Source: Dipetalonema caudispina
Lineage: Eukaryota; Nematoda; Chromadorea; Rhabditida; Onchocercidae
NCBI GenBank assembly: GCA_013365325.1
Contig: JABVXV010000029.1
Span: 124,001 to 188,000, forward strand
Length of the DNA stretch: 64,000 bases
Reading direction: 5' to 3'
Shown: piece after piece, positions 12,201 through 33,826 of the stretch
How positions within the stretch are numbered: the first letter of the stretch is position 1
Layout: every line of letters starts with the position of its first letter
Notes under the pieces: model-generated
Database searches by the model: none
Seen by the model: only the letters and a program-made list of their open reading frames with translations
Told to the model about the DNA's origin: nothing
Made by a program: the position numbers and the translations under genes

Positions 12201-12358
12201 GAAATTTATCTTTTTATTTTGATTAAGTGAAATATTTTAAATTAAAATTGTACCTTCCATTGTTGACTAAGATGTAATGCATCCACAGGAGTAATATACG
12301 AACTTTTCGTGTATGTACTAGGCAACGTATCACATGTATATTTCTCTGATCTATTCAT
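9244..12358 (-). CDS. MATH-BTB protein, CUL3 substrate adaptor (SPOP / MEL-26 / BATH-42 type)
   Basis: Eight minus-strand exons: 12254-12358, 11389-11577, 11059-11202, 10577-10699, 10379-10504, 10164-10252, 9743-9956 and 9244-9423. All are in phase and give 389 residues (SPOP has 374). A MATH domain covers about residues 34-187: QQWKIENF at its start, then AFWQLCLYPGG, GHSWGLRNIPK and SLVISCHIELL. The BTB domain follows (about 205-300) with FMADCVLEC, PVNKFVLSAHSEVFKAMF and YMYTGEMEL. Then comes the three-box/BACK segment with GEMLYLADLYNCKILRKAVVDL. The C-terminus has HAWRLLKETNPHLVTEVME and a basic PPLKRQR stretch like the SPOP tail, a possible nuclear signal. These proteins bring substrates to CUL3 ubiquitin ligases. 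The start ATG follows a good TTTTCAG acceptor at about 12366. The last exon may begin 6 bases earlier (9429). Which worm paralogue it matches cannot be decided by eye. Confidence 0.95.
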
Positions 12359-13774
12359 AATGCACACCTGAAAATGGAAATCATAACTAATTTAATGAAA
12401 TAATTCGTAAAAATATACATTGAAAAAAAAAAAAATCATTCTAGAAAAATCAATTATTTGTAATTATACCATCAAAATAGAACAAAATATAACGCAATAA
12501 TGGAATATAACTCAATTGTCTATAATGGATGTTTATATTCGAAAATTTTCAATTCGAAATTAATTCCAGAAAAGACAAAGAGTATCGATCGGAATGATAA
12601 ACAAGAAAAAAAAAAAAACGGCTCATTTTGTTGATTTATCTATTTTAAGCAAAAAAAAAAAAAAAAAAAAAACTTTCAATCCTTCTTTTATCATTTATAA
12701 TAAATCATAATATTTTGTTTACTTAGTGTATTTCATTTTTTTTTTTTTGTAAAATTTTAAAAATATACATGAAAAGATCTGTTAGAATAAATGTAACATT
12801 TGTATGGACTTAATCGATAATTTGATATTTTTAAAAAAAGATTAAATACGTCATCTAAATGATTCATTGAGAATTATTAGCATTCATGATCCAAAATAAA
12901 TCATCATTGTATGATCTGATTTCAAACAATTTGCAAAAATTATCACTAAAATAAATAAGATTAATGATTAATAACTAATAAGAAAAGGAAAAGCTTAACA
13001 GTATATGATAATAATTTTCTCTTTGTATCATCCCATTAATGTCCAATTTGATCTTTTGACCTATTGCATATCAATGACTATCACTTAACAAATATCAATT
13101 TAATTTAAAATATAGTTAATTTAATAAGATAACCCTTTTCCATTTAAGTGAAATGCGCCATACAAATGCGCCATTTCTGTTTTGACTACGTCAAGCAACA
13201 ATTGAAGAAATGTCCACTGCGGCCGAACCACTGAATACTTGCCTTTACGGATGGTACTAAATGGAAGCAATTTAATTATCGGATGAGTTTCCGGTTCGTA
13301 ACCGGAGAGGAGAGGGAATTATTGTGAAGTGGAATGGAATGAGGATGTATTTCCTAAAGAATTGGATCAATTAATTACAATGTGTTTTGCATGGAATTTG
13401 AATTGAGAATAATTAATTATTAAACATAATGAATTAAATTAAATAATTTGATTCGTTAAGTAATTCATTAATTCTCCCTTTATTATTCACTAATTAAAAT
13501 AACTTAATAATAGTATACTAGTAAATGAAATGAATTAAACTATTTCAGATTTGGTAACAAATGATGGTACTTTATTAATTTGTTATTGATGTAAAGATTT
13601 AATTGGTTGGAGAAATTTAGTCTGAAATTCGGAAATAACTGATAGCATTGTACAAAATGGGAAATTTAATTAGTTGAAAATTTTAAGAAATAATTATCCT
13701 TATTATCATTATCGTTATTACCATGATCATATTTTGCTATGTTTCGTCAAATTGAAATAAAATTACAGGATTGA
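12359..13774. promoter_or_regulatory. Divergent promoter region between the MATH-BTB and LZIC genes
   Basis: The two genes start back to back 1.4 kb apart. Most is AT-rich with long A and T runs. A GC-richer island at about 13145-13330 carries a direct repeat of AAATGCGCCAT (13151 and about 13165), an inverted repeat TTGAC-TAC-GTCAA (13182-13194) and the palindrome at 13290-13306. These are the best candidates for shared control elements. Confidence 0.45.
13290..13306. promoter_or_regulatory. Palindrome TCCGGTT-CGT-AACCGGA
   Basis: Perfect 7-bp inverted repeat with a 3-base centre inside the divergent promoter region. The half site AACCGG resembles Grainyhead-family binding sites (AACCGGTT); that reading is inference from motif similarity only. 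Confidence 0.35.
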
Positions 13775-15292
13775 ATGGGTAATGATGATGCAAAATTAAT
13801 ATCAAATATACGAAGTCAACTGGATCGTCTTATGCTACAGTTGGCTGAAATTGAACGCGAAAGGTAATTTTTCAACTATATTGTAAATACGTTACAAATA
13901 CAGATATGTAGTATGATCTATAAAATGAGCTCTCAGATAATGTCCATAAAATGAACTTGCAAATATAGATATGATTCATAAAATAAGTTTTCAAGAAAGA
14001 GAGAAAAATATCGAGGAATTTGCACTATTAATATTTAATTTAAGACTTCTACTTTCATTTAATATATGCAAATTTCAAGTCAGATTTTGGCTCTTTGTAT
14101 AATGCAGTAGTTTTCATCCCAGCATAGGCTTTTACTCAGTATACCTTAAAAAAGTTACTGTATTTTGAAGGTATGAAATGCTGTATTTTTAGAGATTCGT
14201 TGGATGATGATGAATTCGTAGAAATGAAGAATGATACAGTGGAGCAATTGAAGGTAGTATACTTTCACATTCCTGATATTTGATGAGTTTGACACTGTGC
14301 ACATTTTCATGCCTTTTTAGGGATTTCTATTTCCTTGAGTTTTGTATTTTGGGTGAAACTATACGCAGGAATTGTTGCAAAATTTCGATTTGATAATTGT
14401 TTTTCCGGAACTGGAACGAACCTTGGATCGTATGAAATGTGGTGATGTTTCGTTGATTGATGAGCTAACTGCTACAAAAATGGTAATTTAAAAAATAAAG
14501 TGCTTATTACAACTATTGGAATTCTGCTAATTATAACTGTATCTGATCGATTCTTCATTGAAACGCAGTATGGATTGTTTATCAGAATTATTACAAAATT
14601 ATTCATATCTATTTTATTGTCTATTTCATTTCTCTTCCTTAAAGTGTTTAGGCAATCCAAAACGCAATCAGTGAAGCATTCAAAACACCGGAAATTGTTG
14701 CAGTTTTTGCTAAAAAAGAACCCGCCTTACTTCGACAGAAACTAATGCAGGTTAGTTTTTTAGAAATTTGAAACTTCTTATAAAATTAGGAGAATATAGT
14801 TCCGATAAAGACTTGGATCACGACAATGGAAGGTAGAAGGAGGGAATGTCATAGGATATCGAAGATAGAGTTCGAGAGATAATATGGTATGAATACAGGT
14901 ATATAATTATCCGATTTAATATCTTGAGAGTAGAGCATTTGGGAGATTGCTTGGTTTACTGATATGGTATGGTGCGGATGCATTTCATTGAATTTAGAAT
15001 ACTAAGATCAGAGCATTTCAGAGATTGCTTAGTCTATTGATGTAATATGACCACGTGTGTGTGATCAACCAATTTTTAGATAGAAACAGAGCATCACTTA
15101 CGAAAAATATCGGACGAAACATTTAAAGCAAGGAAATTGGAAATTCTCTATGCGTTGTATAAGCTGAACGACCATTTATCAGATGAAGAGCGAAATATTA
15201 TCGAAGCCGCCTCAAAAATTTCTGATTTTCAATTCGAATTAGCATCTAGCCATTTGAGTTGCGATGAGTCTGTTATCAATGTTAACTTATAG
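13775..15292 (+). CDS. LZIC orthologue (leucine zipper and ICAT-domain protein)
   Basis: Five exons: 13775-13863, 14193-14253, 14369-14482, 14652-14750 and 15080-15292. They encode 191 residues, compared with 190 for human LZIC. The N-terminus NIRSQLDRLMLQLAEIERE is heptad-like and matches the LZIC coiled coil. DDDEFVEMKNDTVEQL follows. The ICAT/CTNNBIP1-like helical part is clear: [35 protein letters not shown] matches the human order (position about 80-115). The C-terminal exon has KARKLEILYALYKLNDHLSDEE. ICAT domains bind beta-catenin, though LZIC itself is reported not to act simply as an ICAT. The ATG lies 6 bases after a TTACAG acceptor, consistent with trans-splicing. Intron 4 holds an imperfect internal duplication (14932-15052). 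Confidence 0.95.
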
Positions 15293-17414
15293 CACTGACG
15301 TTCAGATTTTCTGGATTCTTATCTCAAGTAACAGCTCCCGTCCTGTTCGAAATCAAGTTTTTCTTTTATTTCAACCAGGAATATGCAAAATGCATATTTC
15401 TGATTGAAACGAAATGTCGTCTTTAAGCTGAAAATATCTCAGATTTATTCCTAAACTGAAATTTTTCGAGCAAGGCACAATTATAATGCTCATTTGAAGC
15501 AAACTAATCTTTTTTTCTCCATATCTGCTGGTCGAATGGTTTAATGAAAATATGGCTCATTTATTGAGGATCCGTGGTAGATGGTCTTCCCGTATGTCTG
15601 CCATTCAGTATCATTGTCTGTGATCCTCTTTCTGCTCCTTTTATGTTCGCTAGCTACTACTAAGAATACACGCTTAGCATCTTGTAACTTGTGTATAAAA
15701 CGTTTTATGTGACAGAGTTGATGGGTTTTTTTCTTTGTCACTTGTATATCGATTCTTGTATAATAAATTTTTAACTTATAAATCGAAAATGCAGCAGTTC
15801 GATTTATCCGACAGAGAATCATAGATGTTGGACATTTTGACAAAAAATGGTCTACATTCATATAAAGATCACGTTAACAGTGATAGCTTTTATTAAGCAA
15901 TCAATTAGGGAAGATTTATGTAATTTTCATTTTTTTTTTCGTAAAATTTTATACGATTGCCACATTTATGTCTTGTTTTGGTAGTATCCAAAATGATAAA
16001 TGAAATATTAATATCATTAAATATCCTGTCACATAAAGAGAGGAATTCAATGATAAATTTTCATAAATTAATTTCATCTTATCTAATACCTTTTCTGATA
16101 CATACTTCTCATTTTATATTTCATTTTTCAATTATTATATGGAAGTAGAATTAATTTATTAAACATGATCTATTTGCTGAAAGGTCCACAATATCTTTTA
16201 CAGATCAATAATTTCTAATACTACGAAGTAATATGAGATAGATCATTTCACTACTGACGTCAACAAATTATTTCAAAATCTTCTTAGATGTATTATCTTC
16301 ATAATACTTCGATACTTCTCTATTTTCCTACTTAATAAATGAATAGTATGTATTTGATTAACTCTAATTAATTCAATATCTTAATTTCTTTATAATTCTA
16401 TTTTCATATTTCTTAACAGGTATAAAATAAAAATTATCATTTTTCGACAATGATGAAAAAAAAAAAAAAAAAGAGGAAATTTTTGTGATTATTTCACAAA
16501 TATGGTATGATATAAAATGAAAAATATTTATGTTCATTTTTTTTTTTTTTTTTTTTTTTTTTCCTTCACATAATAGTGCAATGCAATGGTATGCATTTTT
16601 ATTTACCCAAATCATCGATTTCAATTCAAGAATGAGAGTGTATCGGGTCGAGATAGTAGTAGGGATGAAAAGAGGAGTTCGTTTGTCTTCTCATCCTAAA
16701 ACTTTCATCCTCCTACACCATTCCTGTTCATTTCATCTTTTATCATAGCTATTTATGCATCTATTCCATCCATCTATCTATCTATCTAACAAACTAACAC
16801 TACTAGTCTACAACTTTTCTTCAACATCGATGTTATCACCCCCGCATCTTCACACATATATTATTTTTCTTCAATTTTTTATTGATCTTATTGCTTTTCA
16901 TACTATTCCATCGAAAATACTCAACTATTATACTCTTTTTTTTTTTTCCTTTTTGTTGAATAATTAATTTATTCAATAGTTTTAAATTATTATTATTATT
17001 ATTATCCTTTTTTATTTAACTTAATAATATCTTATCACTAATTATTATTAAATTTCATGTTAATTCGATTATGTCTTTTTTTTTTTTTTTTTTTTTTTTT
17101 GATTTAAAAATTTTTATTTTTTTTTTTTTCATTATTTATTTTTATTAAATTATCAATTGATTATTCTTCTTTTTTTTTTTCCTTATTTTCATATCATCTC
17201 GTAGTATTTTCTCCTCGAATTTTTCCTTGTTGAAAAAGTTTCGATGAAGTTTTTCCTCCTTTTTTTTTCTTTTTTTCTTTTTCTTCAGCTGACCTTTGAG
17301 TTTCATCACATTAACCACTTTCATTGATAGTTATTCAAGTGTTAACATTTATTTGCTTACAAAGCAATATTGTGATATTTATTTTACATTTTAAAGTCAT
17401 AAATTGGCCAATTA

Positions 17415-17492
17415 TCATTCAACTTTTAAGCTTTGCCAAATGTGACGCTCTTCATCAATATCTACTGCAATATCCGGTGGATTATAGTCATA
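17415..17492 (-). CDS. Possible orphan terminal exon
   Basis: On the minus strand, a CCTTTCTACCTAG acceptor is followed by 25 codons and a stop. The peptide is acidic (YDYNPPDIAVDIDEERHIW) and unlike the translated noise around it. I found no upstream exon with the phase-0 donor it needs. A nearby minus-strand open stretch (about 17530-17685, basic, with KRRKANTKYDEDN) ends in another phase. It may be a relic or chance. No family recognised. Confidence 0.18.
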   Translation of the reverse strand, partial: YDYNPPDIAVDIDEERHIWQSLKVE

Positions 17493-17515
17493 CTAGGTAG
17501 AAAGGCCTAGTATGA
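17488..17515. repeat. 10-bp perfect inverted repeat (hairpin)
   Basis: TCATACTAGG at 17488-17497 pairs with CCTAGTATGA at 17506-17515 across an 8-base loop. It overlaps the acceptor side of the possible orphan exon. Confidence 0.6.
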
Positions 17516-20500
17516 TCTGTATCAACCAATCTCAAAAATCTCAAACGTATCATTTGCAGAGCGTAAGCTTATATTATCTTCATCGTATTTCGTATTCGCT
17601 TTTCTTCTCTTTAATTTCATCCTGCGACATTTACTGCTTATCATTTGGCTGAGATAATTATGATTTAGTGAGGCAAATTAATGCGAATTCGATATTGCTA
17701 AATTTGAGGCTTATTTTCTTCATCATTCAGAACAAAGAGAGAAAATAAATAAATAAAAATAAAATAAATTAATTAAAAGATATAGGGAAATTCATTTTCC
17801 AATGGAACTTTTATGAAAAATCCATAGAAAAAAATTTGAAAATATTATACAATTTTTAGCATATCAAATATTCTAATTATCTTATCCATGTCTGTTGCTA
17901 TATTTACTGATAAATTATAATATTACAAATGAATGTCATCTTGTTTACTTTCTTCTCTTCTAAAATTTCACAGAAGTATGTATATTCTACATGTTTTATT
18001 ATATAGGTAATGAGATATTCAACAATTAGACAGTGCAATGATTAGTATTGTCCAATACTATTTACTTATTCTAATAGTTTCAGAGCTAATCAGTTTTGCT
18101 TATCAATTTTGGCAGATATTTCATTGATTGCTAAGAAAAGTAAGCATTGTGATTTTTATTTCTTTCTTAGACGAAGTAGAAGAAAAGATGAAATTAATGT
18201 AAAACTGTTCAAAAGATTCGAATTTTGAGTGGTCAAAAAGATGACAAGAAATTCATGTGAAATGCTTCCAATGGAAGAAAGAATAATTTAGATTTCAAAT
18301 TTTATATAATAATAAGCCAACAAGAAGAGAATTGTCTCATTTATTTAAGTTCCAACAACATTATCAAACTTTTTGGCTTTATTTCATTTTCGTTAATTAT
18401 GAAAAAACTCTCGAAATAAAAGAAATACTACAAATTTTTGTAAAATGAAATGCTTGTGCACAGTTTGCATATCGCTTAGAAATGATAGTAATCACTGATA
18501 AAGAGAATTTGTTTAAGAGAAATAGAGAGGGAGAGAAACAGACGGAAAGAGAGAGGGAATTTAAAAGAATTATTCCGATACACAACAAAGTTTTGGCACA
18601 CAATGATAATGCATCTAAGACAAAAATGATATTAATTAATCTATTAAGATAGTACTCGATGATAAGCTTAGTATTGATAGTAATAACCTAATTATTAGCT
18701 CGAAATTGGCTAATAATGCTACTGTTAATGTTAGAAATTCTCACTTTAGCTTGAAGGAAATTTAATTTACCATTTTTAATGAAAGAAAAAATTTTGAATT
18801 ATTATCTTCAATTTTTTCCGATATTTAATTTTATGAAAAAGTAAATTCTAATCTTATTTCTAATTACCAATCCTCAAATGTGATCAATCAGCGAAATATT
18901 CTGTTATCATCGCTTGGAACATTTGCTCTAAAATTATGATAATTTTAGGACAGAGATAATTTAAGGTTGAAGGAAAAGTTGCGAACTGATCGATATATAG
19001 CATTTATCTTCCTCTTTCCTTTATTAATGATGGGTAATGTAATTTGTTCCGATCTCTTTTTTTTTTTTTTTTTTTTTTATCGTTATCTGCCGTAATGAGA
19101 ATGGAAGATTATCGTAATCATAGCTAAATGAAAGCCTATATCGCTAGGCTTATCATACTTGGCTTTTATTGTGCTAGAAATATAATATAGAAACATTTGA
19201 TCGTTATTAACATTTTCAAAAATTTCTATGGCAATACTGTTCTATATTATGTGCTAAAAAAAAAGTGAAAAAAAAAAACTTCACCTTAAATCTTGATCGA
19301 TAGTAAACAATTTTATTGTACCAAACAAATTTCCACAACTACTAATAGTCTAGATCGAATTTTAAGAAAGACTTCTTGGCTTGTTGTATAAAATAATATT
19401 TTATACTGCTTATTTCTTAACTCTCTTGGCTACTTTTTATGGTACAATGAATAGGCAAAAATTCCATTAAGATATTGATATGGCCACTAATAATTTAATG
19501 TCAGAACACTTGGCTATAATTTGATCGTTTTGGTTAGAAATGATTAAAGCAAGTAGTATCAGGAATTGCCGAAATGATTTTAACATCATACCGAATATTC
19601 TCGATGGGATTTATCATTTAAATATTTGAAATATTTGTATTTTTAAGCTCTAAGCAAATAATTTCAACAAATTATAGAAGTTGCGAGAATTTTGAAAAGT
19701 CTGAAATGATCAATGTAAAAGTATAAAGATATTCTGAGTTAAACATTTAGTTTGTACTTAACAAATATGTTTGATTTTAGTAAAGAATGTTCCAATTGTT
19801 CTATAATAAAGTAAAGTAAAGGGCAAATTTGAATAATACTGAAGTAAGATTTTATTTCCATTCTTATATTGGTGAAGTAGAAAAAAGACCGAAATGTGAA
19901 ATGAGTATTTATTGGACTATTCGGCAAATAATTATTTATGAAGCTGAACAGTTGATCGTAAAAATAATCAGTAGATAATAGAATTAAGAAAATGAAAGTG
20001 AGTGATATGTAACAAAGTCTGAAAATTAAAAATACACACAAATTTTCTTCATACTAAATCATTTCATTTTCATTTCGTTAAACAATAAATTTTAAAATTT
20101 TAATTTAAAAATTAGATTATAAAAAGATTTAATGAAAAGAACAGCTGCTTTCATTAAAAACTTTGTATGGGAAATTAAAATGAATCAAAAATAATTTCTT
20201 ATGCAATGCATAACAATTTGATAATTTCCATGGTAATTTGAAAAATAAAAATAAAATTTAAAGAATAAAAGAGAAATGAAAGGATAAATGTGAAAGTGAA
20301 AGAGAAAAAGAGATATTTGAAAATGATATTATAAAACAATTGCTCAATTTTTACAAATGTCATTTAATCAGATTGTATCATAAAATTTCAAAAGAGTAAA
20401 GTAACGATAGAAAAGGTAAAAGGTAATCAAATTAATTAAATGTTGCATCATCTATTATTAGTAGGAAATGAAATAAGCCATATATTATTAATTGTTAGTT

Positions 20501-23066
20501 TTTTTTTAATTTCAATTAACCAAAGAAAGTAATTGTTAATTTTATCTACCAAATAATTTTCTCTTATTGTTTGCCAATTTCTCATCTATCAATAATGATA
20601 CTTTTTTTTTTTCTAACTTTTCTTTTCATTCTTTCTGATGATAAGTTTTATAGCGATGATGAATTATACTTATATTGAAAATATTAATTTAATACTATTA
20701 TGAAATTATTGTATACACGATGAGTTTCTTTTTTATATCAAATATCTTTTCACGTTTTCACGTAAAATGTTAACTTTAATTGATAACAAATAAATTACTT
20801 GAAATAAAATAAAAATCAGTTAAATGCTTACATTGAATATTAAATGTGAAAAGGTGTACATACAATGTATAAATAATGAAATATTATGGTAAAATGAAGA
20901 TAATCATAATGAAATAATTTGAATATATAATTTTGTATTTTATAAATATTTCCTGTAAACATTCTTATGGATACCTATTAGATAGAAGAATTTTTTTTAA
21001 TGATCAATGTAGAAAAATGAATTGTTGAATTTATATCATTCTGTTAAAAGTTATACAATATGAGAAGTATATAGAAATAAATAAGATTTAAAGTGAGAAG
21101 AAATAGATTGGTAACTATTCGATAGGGGTCAAATGATAAATAGTAATGAAAAGACAGTGAACCCTGATTTATAGTAATCAAAGAGTTAGTGGAACCTGGT
21201 CAGTTATATACACAAACTACATAGTCTTGACAAGATTGGCACTGTTTTGCGAATTTTTTCCCCTAGAATCTAGAAAGATATGGTCATCAACAAATACAAT
21301 TTGACCCCGAAATACTTATGCTAGAATTATAATCACTCTAACTTTATTTAGTAATCCGTTGAAATTTCTTCCATCATATATGCTTTTGCTATTTCCATTA
21401 TATTTAATATTTTATTTAATTATCACTATGTGATATCAATTCAGTTATGTATTCATGTTTAATATTTATATTCAACAATAGTTTACGTTAAATTTACATA
21501 TTTCTACAACTAATTGCCATTATTGTTAATTAAGATTAATATCATCCAACATTGAAATGTTTTAGAAATAAAATGAAAAAGAGTAATTTGCACTGTAACT
21601 CTTTTTTTTTCCCCCTTGAAATTATTTCAATGCAATAAATTTTTCCTTTCTCATTAATTAATGTTTTATTTTGTTTCATTTCACATTTGCTATAATTATC
21701 GTTTCTACTTTCCCGTGATTCGATCTATATGATAAACTTTATCGATTCATTTTCGTCTTGAAGGAACTCTTCTAAATTATTCATCAATGATATTTGCAGT
21801 TGTTACATTGAGATTATTGAAATTATGCTAAAGTTGATCATTTTGTATTATTACCTATATTTTACTTATGTTTAATTCTATCTGATATAATGATTAGGTA
21901 GCAATCAGAGAAGCTATCATTGAAGGATACAACTTATCTCATAATCAACTTATTTCAACTGACTACTGTCACTTATATCTTTCATACAAAATGTTTGAAC
22001 TGCGAGTACTGAAAATTACTTAAGTTATGTTTGCTCAAAAAACAGCTCTTTTTTTTTTTTTTTTAAGAAATTTCCTATGAAATTTTACTATTTTAGTCTT
22101 AAATTGAGAGCTTGTTGCTGAAATAGTTTGAGATCAAACTAACGTTAAACGTAACAAAAAAAAAAAAAAAAAAAAAAAAAATAGGACACTATAAAGATGA
22201 CTAATTCAATCGAAGTGGTCATTTTTGAGATTTAATAGAACAAATGCTTCTTTAAAAATGATACATGAAAAAGTAAACTAATAATTAAGATAAGAGCCAA
22301 AAGAAAAATACTCTTTTTGCTTCATCCAAAAATTTCATTAAATGCAAGGAGAAGAATTTCTTGTCCAGAACAGTTTTCAAACTTTCAAGCCTATCAATTG
22401 GTTTGTTTCGGTTTTTGAGCGTCAGCTGTGAAATGATATTTAATCAGCATTGATGCATTTAGCTATCGTTGTGCGGGTGGAGAATAAGGGGTCGGGGTGA
22501 AGGTCGTTAGTGGCAGCCATACTTTATTACTGATAATGCTTCCTATATATCTATGCATTTTCATCGAAGCTACACCTCCGTTTTTCCACTTCGTTAAATT
22601 TTCTTCAATTTATTCACCTTTTTCTGGTTATATGATATTACCAGTTGATCGATCATCTAAAATTCATCGATGGATATTTGTAACAGCTTATCATCTCATT
22701 GTTTCCCTTATCAAACTTTATCAAATACTCAATATTTATTTGGAAAACTTACAAACTATAATTTACAATCTATTGTTTATATTTAATCATTAAAACATAT
22801 GTTATTGTATATATAAATATCAATAAATTATTGTAAAAAAATAAAAAATAAAAATAAAAACTATTCGTATTCAAATAGATATACATTTGAAATATTTCAA
22901 AATATCATCGGAAATGAATGAGTTAAATTTAGCTTTCATTAAAAATAGCTCTTATCATTTGATATTTTAATTAGCCTATGATAAATAAGCTAATGAATCT
23001 AATATATCATATTTTTAAATGATAATGGTTAATATTTTTTTTACAACACTCGTCATAATCGTTTCA

Positions 23067-23097
<31 letters not shown>

Positions 23098-24054
23098 AGT
23101 AAACGAGTTGAAAGGTTATTAACAATTCTAACAAATACATTAGTTTTAAAATAGAAATATTTTTCTTCAACAATATATAATTTCAATTACATAATTAATT
23201 CGAACAAATCAATTTTGCAAGGGGAGAAAAAAAAAAAAAGAGAGAGAATAGATGAAAGTGCCATTAAATGAAATTGTTGGAATTTGAATCAAAATAATAT
23301 CTTAAAAATTTGATTTTATCCAATGTTGCTTTTTTATAGGAAACAAAAATTTCAACAATTTGAGGGTCTTTAAGGTAGGTTATATTTATAAAAAAAAAAA
23401 ATTTTTTTTTTTTTTTTAAAATCTCACACAATTCATCTCATTTCATTTCATTTCATTCATGTCTCTCTTTTTTTTTTTTTTTTTTTCTCACCTTCGTAAA
23501 GCAAAGCAAGTTTCAATGCATTTGAAAGAAAAAAAAGGAGGAAAAATATGCCTCTTAACTTTCATCATCATTGAATGTTCCAAACAAACTTCAGCAAAAT
23601 ATTTTAGTTTTAGCTTAAATTTCAGTTAAAGATTTGATAAGAAAAGTCATAGGTTATCTTATCAATATTATAGCACAATCATTCTTACATTTTCGTCGTA
23701 TTTTTCATTCATTCCCACCAATTTATGTAAAATTTTTTCCTTTGTTTTTTTTTTTTTTTCAGCAGTTTTTTATGAGAAGGAAATGGAAAAATTATGCCAT
23801 ACATTTTTCTCAATTCATTGCCTTTTTTTTTTTTTTTTTTCCTTTTTCTTTTGGCTCATTTATTATTGGCCCATATTGAATGCATTGAAAAGTGAAAGTG
23901 TTGATTAATTCTTTTTTTCTTTTCTTTTTATTTTTTTTTTAAAGGAATAGCACATTATCTAGGTTGATTTTGCATCTGAAATGATCAACAAGTATTTGAC
24001 AATAAATTGATCATTTTCATGCAAGAACATTAATAGCAATGTGAAAGTTTTGAA

Positions 24055-24078
<24 letters not shown>
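24055..24078. repeat. (AG)n microsatellite
   Basis: Twelve uninterrupted AG units followed by GGGAGAGAAAGG. Simple repeat, no gene. Confidence 0.9.
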
Positions 24079-24085
<7 letters not shown>

Positions 24086-25686
24086 AAGGAGAAGAAAGGT
24101 TAAAGAATTGGTAGAATTTTTTTTTTTGAAATTATTAAATTATTATTTCAAACAATATCATAACTTCTTTGTTCATTGCTTAATTTATACATCTGAATTT
24201 TTTCAAATATGTAAAGATTTTCTCTTATTAAGATATTCATCATATCTTCTATTAAAATAAGCTAATTTTGAGTTTTATGGCTAAAATTAAATTTTAATCT
24301 ATTTGATGTAACGAAAGAATGATGTGATCAATTAAGATTTTCGCAGTTAAAAGTGCAAAAGATTTTTGAGACATTATCTCTTTCCCTTAATAATAATCAT
24401 TGCTCAAATTATATGACCTTTACCTTTACTATGAATTGAATTAGATTTAATTAGGCACCTGTGCTAATATAACTCTTTAATTTTATTAGTATTCATTACT
24501 TTAAAATAAATGAAGTGAAAGAAAAAGTGTTAGGAAAGTAAAAGAGATGAACAGGATGAGGAATTATTTTAAAATATTGGAAAATGAAATGCTAATTCAT
24601 TTCATATCCTATAATATAATAATTATAGCAAAGTAATGGTAAAAAAAAAAAAAAAAAAAAAAAAGATGGAAGTGAAAATGGTTGAAATTCATTTATTTCT
24701 AATTACACATATAATCCATAAAATGTATATGAAATAATAATATCTAATATTTTTGCAAAAATTTTTTTATTGTAAAAAAAAAAAATGAAAAAAATAAAAA
24801 TTCTTTTTTCCTTTTACTTTGCTAAATTGCTCAAAGAAATTTTTCAAATTTAAAAAAGAATTTCTCGTACGGAATGCTTTTATTCTAAACTTTACGATAA
24901 ATCAAAAGTGAAGTTTTCGTTTTTTTTTTTTTTTTTTCTTTTTTTTCTTTTTCATTTTGCAGATTTATTTTCAGAAAATGGTTTCTGCTACACTAAGTTG
25001 TAAATAGTGAATAATTTTCGAGAGAAGAGAGTGAGAGAAATTTCCTTCCTTTCATTCTGATCGAATAACGATAATGATGATGATCTCAACATTTTCACGG
25101 ATACGACAAAATGTTTCCTTAAAGTAACATCATTTACATCATTGTTGTTATTTGTCAATTGCATTATTCCTTCATTTTTATTTAATTATCTGTGGGGAAA
25201 AAAATTGAGTAAGTTAAGAAATCATGATTATTCAATTTCTTCCTTAATTCATAACATTTGAAGGAAAAAACTGATTCGTATCGGATTCATCCATATGTAA
25301 GTTTGTTGACTTTTTTTATTGATTTTAGCAGTTTATTACTGATTCATTCAAAATATGAAACAATCGATCAGGTGGATCGATTGTTTAAACTATGCTTATT
25401 TCATTTGCATTATTAAAATCAAATTTAAAAAGGTAAAAAGGATAGTAGTTAAACATTTACTTATTATGGTATATTCTAGATAATGGCAAGATCAAATAAA
25501 ATAATATCATATTGAGATTATTACAATTTATTCCTTAGTCTCTCGTTTATTTTCTTTATGAAGAATCTAATTTTAGAAGTTTAAAAATGTTTTCCTAGAA
25601 TTCAATCTTAAATTTTTCTAATCTCAACTATTTTCCACTATTTCTTAGCTAGCTAAATTTCATGTATCGCTTTACAGGAGATCGCA

Positions 25687-33826
<8,140 letters not shown>

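Larger units (their letters stand above)
15293..25686. other. 10-kb low-complexity gene desert upstream of the zinc-finger gene
   Basis: Very AT-rich, with many pure A or T runs of 15-30 bases (for example about 16538-16562, 17077-17100, 22157-22181, 23066-23092). The first part should hold the LZIC 3' UTR. Slightly GC-richer spots occur near 17410-17630, 21120-21290 and 22380-22520. The last two may be regulatory DNA or non-coding first exons of the zinc-finger gene, whose coding start lies after a TTTACAG acceptor at 25677. A 98-codon hydrophobic ORF at 22497-22793 is not supported as a gene. Confidence 0.5.

Noticed and set aside
15541..15861. 106-codon minus-strand ORF after the LZIC gene
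   Set aside because: It reads antisense to what is probably the LZIC 3' UTR, has no recognisable motif and shows no splice or trans-splice acceptor close to its start.
22497..22793. 98-codon hydrophobic plus-strand ORF
   Set aside because: Phe/Ile/Leu/Tyr-rich composition is what AT-rich DNA gives by chance. A short GC-richer segment before it (about 22440-22520) also opens a 26-codon minus-strand frame, with no donor.
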